DNA of 64,000 nt from Onthophagus taurus (lineage: Eukaryota; Arthropoda; Insecta; Coleoptera; Scarabaeidae): positions 16,554,001-16,618,000 of the forward strand of contig NC_091967.1 of the NCBI RefSeq assembly GCF_036711975.1, given 5' to 3'. Both the position numbers and the translations under genes were made by a program. Under the pieces are notes generated by a model that made no database searches, was not told where the DNA came from, and was given only the letters and a program-made list of their open reading frames with translations. This document shows, in pieces, positions 24,701 through 34,726 of the stretch. Every line of letters begins with the position of its first letter. Position 1 is the stretch's first letter.

Positions 24701-27437
24701 CATTACTTCACGCAGTAATGTTGTAACAACGCAAAAAAAGCGCACTAGACCAGCGTGATGAATAAACTAAACAAAGGATTATATCACCCAGTGGAGCACA
24801 CAACGGAGGAGTGGAGTTGTTGAGTTCACTTTTAGGCAGTTTACAGCGAGCTTGATTATCTTTACGTGTTTAATAATGCAATAACCTTGGTTTAGAAAGA
24901 GATGAATTAATTTTAATGCTATATGAAAAGGAATATTATATTTAAGGATATATTGTAAATCACAGAACATATTAATCAAAAGTTATAATGATTTAAGTAA
25001 TTTTGAAATATCTTTAACTGTAATAACCTTAATAGCTCTTAATACAAAAAGTTTTTTCCTTTTTTAGAAATCAACTGAAGGAAGTTCATCAACCTCAAGC
25101 AGTTCTAGTGATAGTGATAGTTCTGATTCAGATAGCGATGACTCTAGTAGTTCTTCATCTTCGAGTTCGTCGGAAAATAATGGAAATCTTTCAGAAAATG
25201 ATATTCTTTCATTAATAGATCTTTGTATTTGTGGTATGTAAAAAATTCTAACTTGTTGAAATTATCTAACAACTTAAATCAATTAGGTTTAGAAGAATGT
25301 ATAAGACGTTTACCACAAAATTACAAAGCGATTTATAGATTGGGACATTTATATTTTCATTGTGCGAAACGTAAAGATTTAATAAAGTGTCGTCAACTTT
25401 TTCTTGGAGAATATAAATGCCAAAATGGAGCAATTGTAACAGGATTATTTTCCGAACGGAAAGCAAATAATTTTTTTAACGTACGAAAAATTATTTAATT
25501 AAATCGAAATATAAGTGATTTTTTTAAATTATTCTTTTAGGGTGTTTGGCGAATTCCATCGAGTGAAATTGACCGCCCAGGATCATTAGCTGCGCATATG
25601 GGACGATGTGTAACACTTTTATTACAGATTTTATACGATACAAATGATCATAAAACATTGCTTGATATGTGTTTACAATTAAGAAAAGTTCCCGATGCGG
25701 ACAAGTAATTTATTTAAAATAATATTTATTTTTAACTAAAATAACATTTTTTAGAATATATATTAGACACGTGGAAAGAGAACAACTCTCAGAACAAGCT
25801 TTAACTCTTTGCATACAAAGTTTAAGAAAACAAATTAAAAATATCGAAAATTCTTCGTCTTCGATGGTGCAAAAAATCTTATTGGATGTTTATCGTATTT
25901 ATCAAAGAAGTCAAAAAAGTTTACCGAATAAAGAATCAACGTTTGCATCGATGCTTACTGATGTTTACAAAAAATGTGTTAAAGAAAAAGTACCAGAAAA
26001 TGCTAATTTATTGGATTTGGCCATTAAATTTTGTGCGCAAAGCAAAGCCATTGAAAAAATACAAAAGCAACAAACACAAGTTGTTGCGCCTAAACCTATT
26101 CCTGTGCAACCGCCACCATCAGTAAGTTTTATTGACATTTTTAATAACAAGTTGATAAAAAATGTTATTAGGTTCCTGTTCTTCCAACACCAACAACAAT
26201 ACTTCCGCCATCAAATCAACAATTGAAAAGGCCAGGTTTAGGAAGACCGCGAGGACGACCTCCAGGTCCAAAATCATCAACCCAACAAAAACCACGTGCA
26301 AGAAATCCAACGTCTTTGCAATGGCCAAAAGCATTTGATCCTTCAGCTTACGGTTATTTACAACATTACCAAGAAGAATTAATAAAACAATACAGTCAAA
26401 CGCTTAGTTTAACGCAACAAATGAACCAAATCGGATCGTTATATCCACAAGCGAATCAAAACAATCTATTAAGTTCGTTAAATTTTTTGCAGTCAATGCA
26501 ACAATTATCTGGCGGGATGAATCCATTGTTATTAACTCAAGCAATTCAAGGATTAAATCAATTTCAAAATGTAAACAAAAATATAGCGGATTTATATAAA
26601 TTACCTACAAGCATACCCCCAACAAATCAATTATCAGGATTACTCCCAGAACAAATGAGATTATTAGCAGCAATGAGTCAAAGTTCTTTGTTGCCATCAT
26701 CAACTCAAGTTCCAACTACATCTAATACCGTCTCAACGTCTTCTAAATCTACATACCCAATTACAAAACCTTCATCTGTCTCAATTACAAAAACTGTAAC
26801 CACAAAATCAAATACACCAACTTTCAAATATCCCACTGAAGTCAGCAAACCAAAACAAAAGGAAATTACTAAAACAACAAGTAGTTATCACTCTGTTTCA
26901 AAAGAGTCTTACTCGAAATCATCAAAACCGAGTACAATTACGTCGAAAGATTTAGAAAAATCGTCTGCTGCTAACATTCTTAAAGACAGACCTAATATTT
27001 CAATAACACCAGTAACTCAACCAATAACTTCAATTAGTGTCACTAAATCAGTCTCATCAGGTCATAAAACGCTACAAGAAAAATTAGCGGATAAACAGAA
27101 GCAGCGTAAAATTGACGCTAGCAACAAAGTCATGGAAAAAGTTAATTTTCCAAGCACATCTATTAAAGTATCACCAATTGCAAATTTAACACTGCCTCCA
27201 TCAATAAATGTCTATCCTACATTTCCAAAAGAATCAGGAGTATCTATTGCGCAAGTTTCAGTGCAAAAATCTGGAAAATCTGAAGTAAGTATTTCTGCTA
27301 TTCGCCCAGAAAATGTGCAGAAACATAAATTACCAGCATCTGAGACTCCTCCCAAAGTTGGATTGAGTGTCAGAAAAATTGAGGAGTTACGTGAACGTAA
27401 ACCTTCTTCAGATGAAGATATTATATTAATTGAATAA
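15744..27437 (+). CDS. CABIN1: CABIN1-like TPR subunit of the HIRA histone chaperone complex
   Basis: Twenty-one exons, 2159 aa (human about 2220): 15744-15818, 15874-16209, 16263-16471, 16526-16748, 16806-17078, 17134-17336, 17401-17538, 17626-17805, 20518-20622, 20686-21311, 21369-21513, 21576-21882, 22009-22640, 22694-22883, 22935-23421, 23473-23666, 25068-25233, 25287-25480, 25541-25704, 25755-26121, 26172-27437. The start (MSKIHALN) and the blocks ALPEFDSYK, LWIEYGSLEY, WLYHYMLGKIAQK, GVWRIPSSEIDRPGS and the acidic C-terminus follow CABIN1 in order. N-terminal TPR repeats occupy about 30-180. CABIN1 works in the nucleus with HIRA and UBN1 in replication-independent H3.3 deposition. Exon 17 encodes a Ser/Asp-rich tract. 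Exon 21 begins with an AT-hook-like GRPRGRPPGP (about residue 1759), then a Gln- and Ser/Thr-rich tail. Introns 8 and 16 are enlarged by repeats; the others are 50-130 bp. Confidence 0.95.
17860..18505 (-). mobile_element. RTE-like LINE C-terminal remnant
   Basis: Minus-strand translation shows FKYLGAVFDSSN near 18260, then GAETWLLNTAD- and RRTYGEVCKNGIYRS-like blocks, typical of the region after RT in insect endonuclease-RT elements. Many stops are present. Long plus-strand frames over the same bases are antisense shadows. Confidence 0.65.
18605..19690. mobile_element. Unidentified AT-rich insertion within the LINE
   Basis: Begins near ACTAGCAAAATGCTTTATAA and ends near TTATTTTATTAAGAAA-like sequence with GCTAGT, so ACTAGCAA occurs inverted at both ends. 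Both flanks are rich in TTATAAA/ATAAAAC words (for example AAAACAGTTATTT at 18903 and 19379), while the middle (about 19000-19330) is more complex. No coding capacity is seen. It is probably a non-autonomous DNA element. Confidence 0.4.
19690..20300 (-). mobile_element. LINE endonuclease-domain remnant
   Basis: Minus-strand sequence near 20110-20210 reads ADFNARINEEQF, the endonuclease/exonuclease/phosphatase motif, followed by a decayed stretch (about 19695-19860) from the linker before RT. It appears to be the 5' part of the same LINE as 17860-18505. Confidence 0.6.
23667..25067. other. CABIN1 intron 16
   Basis: A 1.4-kb AT-rich intron with GT/AG ends. CATCCTGTATATTG near 24184 and ATACAGGTGTTCC near 24362 resemble facing transposon termini, so a short non-autonomous element of roughly 190 bp may sit here. 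No ORF of interest is present. Confidence 0.5.
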
Positions 27438-27518
27438 TTAAAAATTAATTTTTATATCAAGTTTGTGTTAAAAATTATTTTACATAAAATAATGTGTGCT
27501 TTATATTGCGTTTTTTTC

Positions 27519-27534
27519 AAAATAAATTTATTTA
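27519..27534. terminator. Palindromic two-way polyadenylation signal
   Basis: The sequence AAAATAAATTTATTT carries AATAAA on the plus strand (27521-27526) for CABIN1 and on the minus strand (27527-27532) for the partial PSMG2 copy. The duplicate at 28434-28449 would serve the intact PSMG2. The role is inferred from motif and position. Confidence 0.55.
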
Positions 27535-27575
27535 TCAAATTGAAAATATACAAATATTTAATTAATTTCATTGAA

Positions 27576-27924
27576 TTAATATATTCCCACAGGTGGTGGA
27601 TTTCCAAATACAAAATTCCAAGAAATTGGATATTTAATTTGAAATCTGTCTTTATCACTCATCCCATGAACCATCTCACATAGCACATCCAAAGTAGCAA
27701 CAGCATCCGGGATATTATCCCCTTCTGATACATATTTAATTAGAACCATGCAAGGAATACTTTTCCTCAAAATCTCATATAATTTAACAGCAAATCCGCT
27801 TCCAACCACCAAATATTTCCCATTTTCATCTACATCCATTGCAGGGATAGATGATGCTGTGGTTTCCCCTCCAATGTGACGAAAATGACTAGATTCAATA
27901 GTGTGTAACTCATAAGCAAACGTC
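27576..27924 (-). pseudogene. Partial PSMG2 copy (3' half only)
   Basis: The C-terminal ~116 codons of PSMG2, from FAYELHTIESSHF to the stop, lacking the N-terminal half and any recognisable promoter. The frame is still open, with one amino-acid change (Lys for Arg in HGMSDKDRF), so the copy is recent. It was created by the tandem duplication. Confidence 0.9.
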
Positions 27925-27925
27925 C

Positions 27926-28352
27926 AGTAACTCAACTGATAACTTCAATTAGTGTCACTAAACCAGTCTCATCAGGTCATAAAACGCTACAAGAAAAATT
28001 AGCGGATAAACAGAAGCAGCGTAAAATTGACGCTAGCAACAAAGTCATGGAAAAAATTAATTTTCCAAGCACATCTATTAAAGTATCACCAATTGCAAAT
28101 TTAACACTGCCCCCATCAATAAATGTCTATCCTACATTTCCAAAAGAATCAGGAGTATCTATTGCGCAAGTTTCAGTGCAAAAATCTGGAAAATCTTAAG
28201 TAAGTATTTCTGCTATTTGCCCAGAAAATGTGCATAAACATAAATTATCAGCATCTGAGACTCCCCCCAAAGTTGGATTGAGTGTCAGAAAAATTGAGGA
28301 GTTATGTGAACGTAAACCTTCCTCAGATGAGGATATTATATTAATTGAATAA
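27926..28352 (+). pseudogene. Partial CABIN1 copy (3' end only)
   Basis: Duplicate of the last ~140 codons of CABIN1. A GAA codon is now TAA at about 28197, so the frame is broken, and other replacement changes are present. It has no upstream exons and is a dead duplicate. Confidence 0.9.
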
Positions 28353-28490
28353 TTAAAAATTAATTTTTATATCAAGTTTGTGTTAAAAATTATTTTACAT
28401 AAAATAATGTGTGCTTTATATTGCGTTTTTTTCAAAATAAATTTATTTATCAAATTGAAAATATACAAATATTTAATTAATTTCATTGAA

Positions 28491-29201
28491 TTAATATATT
28501 CCTACAGGTGGTGGGTTTCCAAATACAAAATTCCAAGAAATTGGATATTTAATTTGAAATCTGTCTCTATCACTCATCCCATGAACCATCTCACATAGCA
28601 CATCCAAAGTAGCAACAGCATCTGGGATATTATCCCCTTCTGATACATATTTAATTAGAACCATGCAAGGAATACTTTTCCTTAAAATCTCATATAATTT
28701 AACAGCAAATCCGCTTCCAACCACCAAATATTTTCCATTTTCATCTACATCCATTGCAGGGATAGATGATGCTGTGGTTTCCCCTCCAATGTGACGAAAA
28801 TGACTAGATTCAATAGTGTGTAACTCATAAGCAAACGTCGACGTTATTATGATAACATTTCCAAATTTTAATTCAGTCACTTTTTCTTTTAATTCTGTAA
28901 AGAAATTGTGTGCAAATTTCGTGTCAATACTAGACCTTAGTTGAAGAACAGCCAATTTTAATTCTTCATTTATGTATAATTCACAAGCCGTGGAAAGCGT
29001 ATTCGAATTTAAATCATAAGGATCTCCACTTGCTAATGATAGAATTCCGGGATGCCATAACCTAGCATATCTTTGAAGGTTATAAGTTGTGATGATTAAA
29101 TCCGCTGTTAATTGACCAATATTTCCAACCGCCACACTTGGTATTAACAAAGTAAATGAAGTACAATCACAAGTCTTCTCGAAATTTATTAAATCAATCA
29201 T
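28491..29201 (-). CDS. PSMG2: Proteasome assembly chaperone 2
   Basis: A single-exon gene of 236 aa (human PSMG2 264). With PSMG1 it forms the PAC1-PAC2 heterodimer that guides assembly of the 20S proteasome alpha ring in the cytosol. Family features include an N-terminal FTLLIPSVAVGNIGQLTADL block, a central LAVLQLRSSI strand, and the C-terminal KYVSEGDNIPDA and SWNFVFGN blocks. It is convergent with CABIN1, with the 3' flank duplicated. The start codon at 29201 gives the conserved N-terminus. Lack of introns is unusual beside its intron-rich neighbours and could reflect retroposition or intron loss. Confidence 0.93.
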   Translation of the reverse strand: MIDLINFEKTCDCTSFTLLIPSVAVGNIGQLTADLIITTYNLQRYARLWHPGILSLASGDPYDLNSNTLSTACELYINEELKLAVLQLRSSIDTKFAHNFFTELKEKVTELKFGNVIIITSTFAYELHTIESSHFRHIGGETTASSIPAMDVDENGKYLVVGSGFAVKLYEILRKSIPCMVLIKYVSEGDNIPDAVATLDVLCEMVHGMSDRDRFQIKYPISWNFVFGNPPPVGIY

Positions 29202-30870
29202 TTTTAGATTTTGTTTAATCTTTTTTTAGTGCAATAAGCTAAGTTAAGTTTTAAGCACACAAAATACTCTGACGTTTGTGCAAATCATTTGTTGACATGT
29301 AATATAGGCAACCAAAATAGCATTTAGGAATTTTATAAATATTAACAATCATTATTTTATAATGTGATTGAAAGTATTCCATAATTCAGAAGTGATAATG
29401 TGTTTCATATAGTTTATGGTTTTTAGCAGCTCTAAATTATGTAAGTTAAGAAAGCTAAATCTCACGCTGGGGTTGGAAAGATCAGAGCGAATTTTCAACG
29501 TTTTCCTTGTAATTAGGATTGTGTGTGGTTTGCAAAGTTTAAGAAGCTAGTATTGCAAGTTTTGGAGTTAACAGTTTTTTTGCATATTCATTCATAACTT
29601 CTTTTATATTAAATATTTTAGAATAGAACCAGCTAATGAATGATGCAATGGAACGTGAAAAATGTTTAAAAGTAGAAAGAAAAGTCGCAAAAGTGCAGAG
29701 AAAAATATGAACATTTCTTGATATCTATTTAACTTGATAGTTACTTTGATAACTATTTATCAATCTATGAATCTCTAATTTTTTATTTGTTTTGGGGTAC
29801 GTCATAAAATTGCAAAAGAATCTATGTTATGTAAATTATGTAATGGAGAACCATTGCCACATTCTGCAACTTGTTGTCATTTATGGCAACTTTATTTTCG
29901 TAAATCTGTTCTATAGGCGATGCAATAGTATCATCTTGCTCAATCTGATGATACCAAATATTAATGCTTCTAGAAATACCCTAGCTTGCACAAATCTCTG
30001 TTATCTTCAGTTTAATTCTGCATATCTAAAGCTGATAGTAAAGGTACTAATGGTGAAGTTCTAGTTTTTCTTTTCACTACCTTAGCAGGATTATTTTTAA
30101 AATACTGATGCCATCAGTCTTTGAAATTTTTGAATTTTTTCACTTTACTGAGCAACAAGGTTCACGTACTTTCGAGTTTCATATTATGTCGTCATATTCT
30201 TCTGCTGAATAGGTTCGATCTAGCCAGCAAATGCAACGGTTAGCAGCAGGGAAAATCTATAAACATAAAAAACTGTGATGTAATGGAAAATATTGATGTA
30301 TAGCTTGGCCTGCCATACTGAATGTCAAAACAAATCTTGTTAGAGTTTGATTTCTATTTTGTCCAGCGGAAGCTCAATAAAGTCGATTGTAGCAGTGCAA
30401 ACTTCATTTGTATCTTTGTTTATTCTTCTGTATGAGGTATAGAAGATGGAGTTTTCACGAGTCACGAAAGACTTCAAACCTATTTGCACTCTTAATAGAT
30501 AAATGGCCAATAAGGCGGTCCAAATAAGCCTACATAAATAGGTTTATGTTTCGAATTGCCATTATAAAGTTTTGTTGTGATATATCTTTCTCCTCAAGAG
30601 TGAAACCTGTCATATATTTCTTACGGCAAGTAGAATCGAGACTGTGTTTTTGTTTCCACTAAAACTCCTTTATGGATGACAAACTCTGCTCCTTTTTGTC
30701 TTTCAAGATTCTTCCTTTATTTGGTTTATTGTGCTCGTCCGCAGATGATTCAAATTTTGTACCGAAAAATATTGTTAGCTATTTTATTTAGCGACATGAC
30801 ACAACGAAAACGGAAATCACAATCAGAATATATAATATTAGACCAAATATAATAATAAAATACTACACCC
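29202..30870. other. Intergenic, mostly unrecognised
   Basis: The 5' flank of PSMG2 followed by AT-rich sequence. Minus-strand frames between about 30770 and 30100 show scattered peptide-like stretches (for example CRKKYMTGFTLEEKD near 30600-30650) that resemble decayed transposon-borne genes, but the stops are too many to name a family. No host gene seen. Confidence 0.4.
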
Positions 30871-30879
30871 TGGCGCACA

Positions 30880-31240
30880 GTTTTCATCGGTTGAGAAGAC
30901 GAAGCTAAGAGTTGTTGAACTTTGAGTTGAAATTTGTCCAAGATTGTTCCTCATTTATAGTTTTCTGTTTTCATTACATATTCTTTGTATGAGAGATTTC
31001 TATCAGGTGTAACGCCTAGGTATTTTGGTGTTTTGTTGTAAGCCATGTGTTTTCGAATTATATTCTAAGCTTTCTGTCGATGATGTTATTGTTTAAATGG
31101 AAATATTTTGCCTACATTTTTTGTGACTGGTTGAAGGCGCCATTTCCAGAAGTCCCAGATCTCTAGTAGGTTGGCTGCTATTCTTCGAATCTTATTTATT
31201 CTTTCTATCTTGTTGAAAGAGCCCAGTGATTGGTGTAGCC
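30880..31240 (-). mobile_element. Jockey-like RT fragment
   Basis: Minus-strand sequence contains a decayed LNNNIIDRKLRI..(T)PKYLGVTPDRNLSYKEY-like segment near 30960-31090, the RT thumb region of jockey-type elements. It is interrupted by stops and truncated at both ends. Confidence 0.65.
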
Positions 31241-31261
31241 GTGCTTTATAAATCTTGTTTC

Positions 31262-31286
31262 TGGCATATAATAATAATAATAATAA
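31262..31286. repeat. (TAA)n microsatellite tail
   Basis: A run of TAA units at the 3' end of the LINE. It is best explained as that element's tail. Confidence 0.8.
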
Positions 31287-32588
31287 TAATAAATGCCTTT
31301 ATTAGAAAATAAGCTTAATTGTATAAAAAAAAACATACAAAAGAAAATAGGCGAGTTCCAGCTTGTACTAGTTAGTACAGCTGCTCTAACTAACCTAAGA
31401 AACAAAAAAGAAAAACATGACTCGGCCAAAAATTACAAAGCAAAAGCTAGATACAACAACAAGATTGCAAAACATGTCAGATCAGCGTTTGCCCCCATGT
31501 AGACATTGTTCAAGAAGACAAGAATATTTCTGTGTAAATTTAAACCTTCGTAGTGAGAACCCCTTGCAATTATCGTCCACCTCATTATATTTCGAAGTTA
31601 TTTGAAATATGTATGATCTCTGAAACAAAGACAAACGATAGAAGGGTGGCGACAGTCTTCCGCGAAATCGCGTATTTATTCGGTGGACATCATTTCGAAA
31701 AGTTATCAGTTGGTAGAGATACTGTGGTTCCTTGCAGTTTATAATTTTATGGTATAGGCACAAACACTGCACTTTCCTACGATGATACATATTTAGCCAT
31801 CCCGCATCCTTCAGTTTATAAGATATTCTGTTATATTTTCTAATTCCATATATATACCGAAGACACGAATTTTGCACTCGTTGAATACGTGTTACATCGC
31901 TAACGTCAATGCACGGATGGTAGACCTCAGCACAATAAGTGAATTGAGCCAACACAGAGGCTTCGCACAACACCTTTTTCAGATGAATACCAAGGGAGTG
32001 TCGATGAGGAAACAACATCCTCAGATGATAATAAGCCCTGGATATACAGTTGGAGACATACTTCTTATAGCGAAAACTGTTGTCCATAATCATACCCAAA
32101 TTCTTTACCTCACTAACCAAAGGAATGTTACAACCATCAATTTGCAAATCAATACTTTCCCGAAAACCATTACATATAGCGGAATTTCCAAAAAGTATAG
32201 CATTGGATTTACTCGGATTAAGATGTAGACCGTATTCCCGAGCCACTTTATGAATGTAATCAAGGTCTTTTTGCATATTCGTAATACCCAACGCGAAGTC
32301 GCGTGGGTCAAAGGAAACATACATCTGCAAGTCATCCGCATACATATGGTACTCACAATGATTTAACCCCCTAACGATTTGAGATGTATATAAAGAAAAT
32401 AGAATATTCCGTAAAATAGTAGCTTGTGGTACACCCTTGCTCAAACAGCGAAATTCAGACAAAGCATCACCGATTCTAACCGACTGATGCCTATTACTTA
32501 AATAATTTTCAATTAAGTTTAAAGCGGATTCACTGAAGCCAATATACTTTAACAATTCCACAAGCAAGTCATGACAAACACTATCAAA
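31262..32588 (-). mobile_element. 5'-truncated non-LTR retrotransposon with largely open RT frame
   Basis: A 361-codon open frame (32567-31482; no true start codon, since it is 5'-truncated) covers most of an RT domain: FDSVCHDLL near 32565-32588, then KGVPQATIL, the catalytic YADDLQMY near 32330 and a conserved C-terminal region. On the minus strand the 3' end has AATAAAGG followed by an ATT repeat tail (31284-31262), a hallmark of target-primed insertion in CR1/I-like elements. Truncation within the RT domain is normal for this mechanism. The open frame suggests a fairly recent insertion. Confidence 0.85.
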
Positions 32589-34726
32589 TCAAATCAAATC
32601 TGCGATAAGCAGTTAAAAAGGAGCTGTGCCAGCATCAATCCTTATGGCAGGCAGTCCTTAAGTTTTCTGGGTGAGCTCACATCGGACACCGTGATAACTC
32701 GGAATGTTCTGTTATTCAGCATATTATTTAGCCTGTTGATTTACATGGAAGGAACTTACAAATCATGCCTTCTCTTCGTAGTGTCGCAGCCGACAGATAA
32801 ATAGTCAGAAGTTTTGAGCTCTCTTTAACATCCAGTTTAAATATAAGTTGAAAGGGAGAGGATTTGGTCAATACAGTTCCGTTTTGGTCTGAAACTTGCC
32901 TGTTCGATTGATACATCAAACACTTTCTGTAGCCCTTAAGTGAGTTTGGTATTGCTGCACATATTTCTTGACTTTAAAATAATGACACAAATCAGCAAAA
33001 TAACATCGTAACACTGCGAATATGACCAATGGAAGAAAGATAACCTTCATGGAATATTATTCTTAAACTCAACAATATTTTAAATGTGTAAAGAAAATTT
33101 TAGAAAATCATTATTACTCGATAAGTAGCAATTAGAGTAAAGGAAAATCTATATTTTTTATATTTTAGTTTTAACCGGTTTCGGTATTAACCATCATCAG
33201 AAGACAGCTCGGTAAATTTTGAAAATCGGATTTCTTAAATTTCATTACACAAAAGGCCGTATATAATCACTTGGGATCGTTGATTTATCAACCATAAATA
33301 ATACTTAACGAATGGATGTATCGATAACGTCTTTTATGACTTTGCATAATTTCATTTTGATTTATATTCCATTTATTGTAGTTATAAAAACCACCCTCAC
33401 AAAGTGTTTTTTACACAACGACCAAATTCAAAGCTGATATGAAAATTATACATATAGTGATTGTAAATAAGTTAATAATTACTTGAAATACAGATAATAG
33501 TTATTTTTATCGAACTTCTTAAGAAAGTGATAACATTGTCAAGTAATGTGTTAATAAGCTATTAATATTTCGTTGGAATAGCGTTAAAACTATTATTTAA
33601 TTTACTGCTCTAACTTTTATGAGGCTTAACTTCGAGTTTAATTAAGACTGACTAATTTATATTTAGCCAAAAAAGTTCCCACGAATTAGTTGTGTTTCTA
33701 GTATACGTGATTAAAATTACACCGCGTGTAGCGATTAAATCACGAACTCAAACAAAACTGTTAGAAACCGATAAAAACATGTCATAACTGCCACTTGTGA
33801 TGGATTAAAATGCGCAACGAGTGTTTAAACACCATTAAAAAAACGGGCGATAATGTCAAAACGTCGTTTACAAACTATATTGGAACTAACTGTTGGGTTC
33901 GATACGTTTATTTACTTTATTCTTCCCGGTCGCTACCTCGAAAAAGCAGATGAAAAAACTTTGTGATATCGATTTATGATCTACAAGATACTCGATTGCT
34001 ACAACGACGTATTTTTTTTTTCCGGGAAAATTGTATTTATTAATATATGTATAGGCCATCCGTTGTGTATACAACGGATATGATAAAGTTTATCGATCGT
34101 TTTGAATGAGTTGTTGTAAAAATTGTGTCAAGATTTCGGAAAATTATTAAAATCAATTTCATGTAATTTAAAAAACATTAATAAAGTGTTATGAATAACA
34201 TAATATTTATTTTATATTCAGTAGTAAATTTTTAGGTAGTCCCCAATCTTGGTTTTACGATTGCTTATCTTGCGTACTTTATATCGGTTCCCTCGTTCAT
34301 ACATACCTGGGAACCGTGTGTAAATAAAATCAGTATTTAACGTATCGGAATCGTTGTCGTGCACTTTTTTATTCGATCCTTTCTATTCGTATCACAGCCT
34401 AAAAAAATTACAGAAATTTTTTTTGTATTCTTTAATAAACATTCGCCATGCGTTAAGTGACGAAAACCGTTTTTAAAATATGCACTGTATCTCGGACAAC
34501 AACCGGCAGTGTTTGTTGTGACGTGAGCCGTAAATGTTTGGATATCCTGATTGAATACAGGCCTAGAACATTTCGAATTTGATTATTTCCAAACGTTAAG
34601 TGAACCTGAAAGCGTCGATTATGGTTTGAAAGTTTTCTGAAAATTCGCACCGAGTTAAGTAACGATTCAAAAAAATTCCACCTTATTTTGAAGAAATGTA
34701 AACAAGAAAGTATATGAAGAAAAACT
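32589..34726. other. Intergenic and 5' flank of the Ig-domain gene
   Basis: AT-rich, no supported gene. Near 33165-33205 the words AACCGGTTTCGGTATTAACCATCATCAG form a motif widespread in insect repeats. The last ~600 bp (34130-34726) probably include the promoter and 5' UTR of the downstream gene, but I see no clear core elements. Confidence 0.45.

Larger units (their letters stand above)
27011..28839. repeat. 915-bp tandem duplication across the CABIN1/PSMG2 3' junction
   Basis: Copy 1 is about 27011-27924 and copy 2 about 27926-28839, at a constant offset of 915 with no net indel. I count about 20 base differences by eye (about 98% identity). Each copy holds the last ~427 bp of CABIN1, the intergenic spacer and the 3' half of PSMG2. 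The intact genes use the first part of copy 1 (CABIN1) and the second part of copy 2 (PSMG2). Confidence 0.95.

Noticed and set aside
27576-27935. 119-codon ORF as a second PSMG2 gene
   Set aside because: It lacks the N-terminal half and starts at a chance ATG at the duplication junction; it is a partial duplicate.
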